5,581 nucleotides of DNA from an uncultured Bacteroidia bacterium (GTDB taxonomy: Bacteria; Bacteroidota; Bacteroidia; Bacteroidales; UBA932): contig CACXHG010000190.1 in NCBI GenBank assembly GCA_902767355.1, forward strand, positions 1 through 5,581, read 5' to 3'. Positions 5,500 through 5,581 of the stretch are shown here, piece by piece (the stretch's first letter is position 1; every line of letters starts with the position of its first letter). The notes beneath the pieces are model-generated. The model did no database searches. It was not told the DNA's origin and saw only the letters and a program-made list of their open reading frames with translations. The position numbers and the translations under genes are program-made.

Positions 5500-5581
5500 A
5501 GCTGAATATATCGCACCGCTACAACCTTCTACCCTTGCTGCCTTCCGGCCCTGGGGGAGTTCAAAGGGAGCTGGTCGTATA
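5495..5581 (-). ncRNA. ffs: Signal recognition particle RNA, small bacterial type (partial)
   Basis: On the - strand the sequence CCAGGGCCGGAAGGCAGCAA (around 5535-5554) is the hallmark of SRP RNA domain IV, the Ffh (SRP54 M-domain) binding site. It has a GGAA tetraloop (complement of 5543-5546) closed by GCC/GGC and the AGCA side of the symmetric loop. Outward pairing continues with ACUC/GGGU, CCUUU/AGAAGG, ACC-GCU/AGCGGU and UAU/AUA, giving one long hairpin without an Alu domain. The 3' end UAUUCAGCUUACCC should pair with a 5' strand that lies just beyond the right edge, so roughly 15 nt of the gene are missing and the full RNA is about 100 nt. SRP RNA acts with Ffh and FtsY to target nascent membrane proteins. 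It converges on murB with only a few bases between them. Confidence 0.93.

Overview
This window looks like chromosomal DNA from a member of the Bacteroidota, most likely Bacteroidales. Three things point there. The DnaK C-terminus ends in the DVDFEEVK form. One promoter matches the Bacteroidota layout TTTG / TAnnTTTG, and the genes lack convincing Shine-Dalgarno sequences. MurA carries a PGGDKIGRR active-site loop, which I recall from Bacteroidota MurA proteins. The genus cannot be fixed from the sequence alone. Coding DNA appears moderately GC-rich, while the one divergent intergenic region is very AT-rich (16 G/C in 72 bases). The window is essentially a housekeeping region. I found no mobile element, CRISPR array, tRNA, rRNA or defence-type system.

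Layout from left to right: (1) the C-terminal 198 residues of the chaperone DnaK (2-598, +), closed by a strong intrinsic terminator (617-649). (2) A two-gene unit on + made of an HD-domain metal-dependent phosphohydrolase-like protein (686-1300) and a TPR-like lipoprotein (1300-2136), whose stop and start codons overlap in TAATG. Its promoter (647-678) shares bases with the dnaK terminator U-tract and lies so close to the ATG that the mRNA is probably leaderless or nearly so. (3) A convergent YitT-family membrane protein with a C-terminal DUF2179 domain (2156-3106, -), separated from the lipoprotein gene by only 19 bp. (4) A 72-bp AT-rich divergent region with a 12-bp direct repeat that includes the murA start codon. 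(5) murA (3179-4501, +) and murB (4503-5489, +), one base apart, encoding the first two committed steps of UDP-MurNAc synthesis. (6) The 3' part of a small SRP RNA gene on the - strand (5495-5581, running off the right edge), whose U-tract overlaps the murB stop codon.

How the genes relate: MurA adds enolpyruvate from PEP to UDP-GlcNAc, and MurB reduces the product to UDP-MurNAc, so the murAB pair is a compact peptidoglycan-precursor module. MurA has Asp in place of the usual catalytic Cys, which predicts fosfomycin insensitivity. DnaK and SRP RNA belong to protein folding and membrane targeting and are not evidently linked to murAB. The HD protein/lipoprotein pair is the least understood part of the window. 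The most interesting observations are the terminator/promoter overlap with a leaderless start, the duplicated initiation-region sequence before murA, and the tail-to-tail murB/SRP RNA overlap. I see no clearly new biological system.
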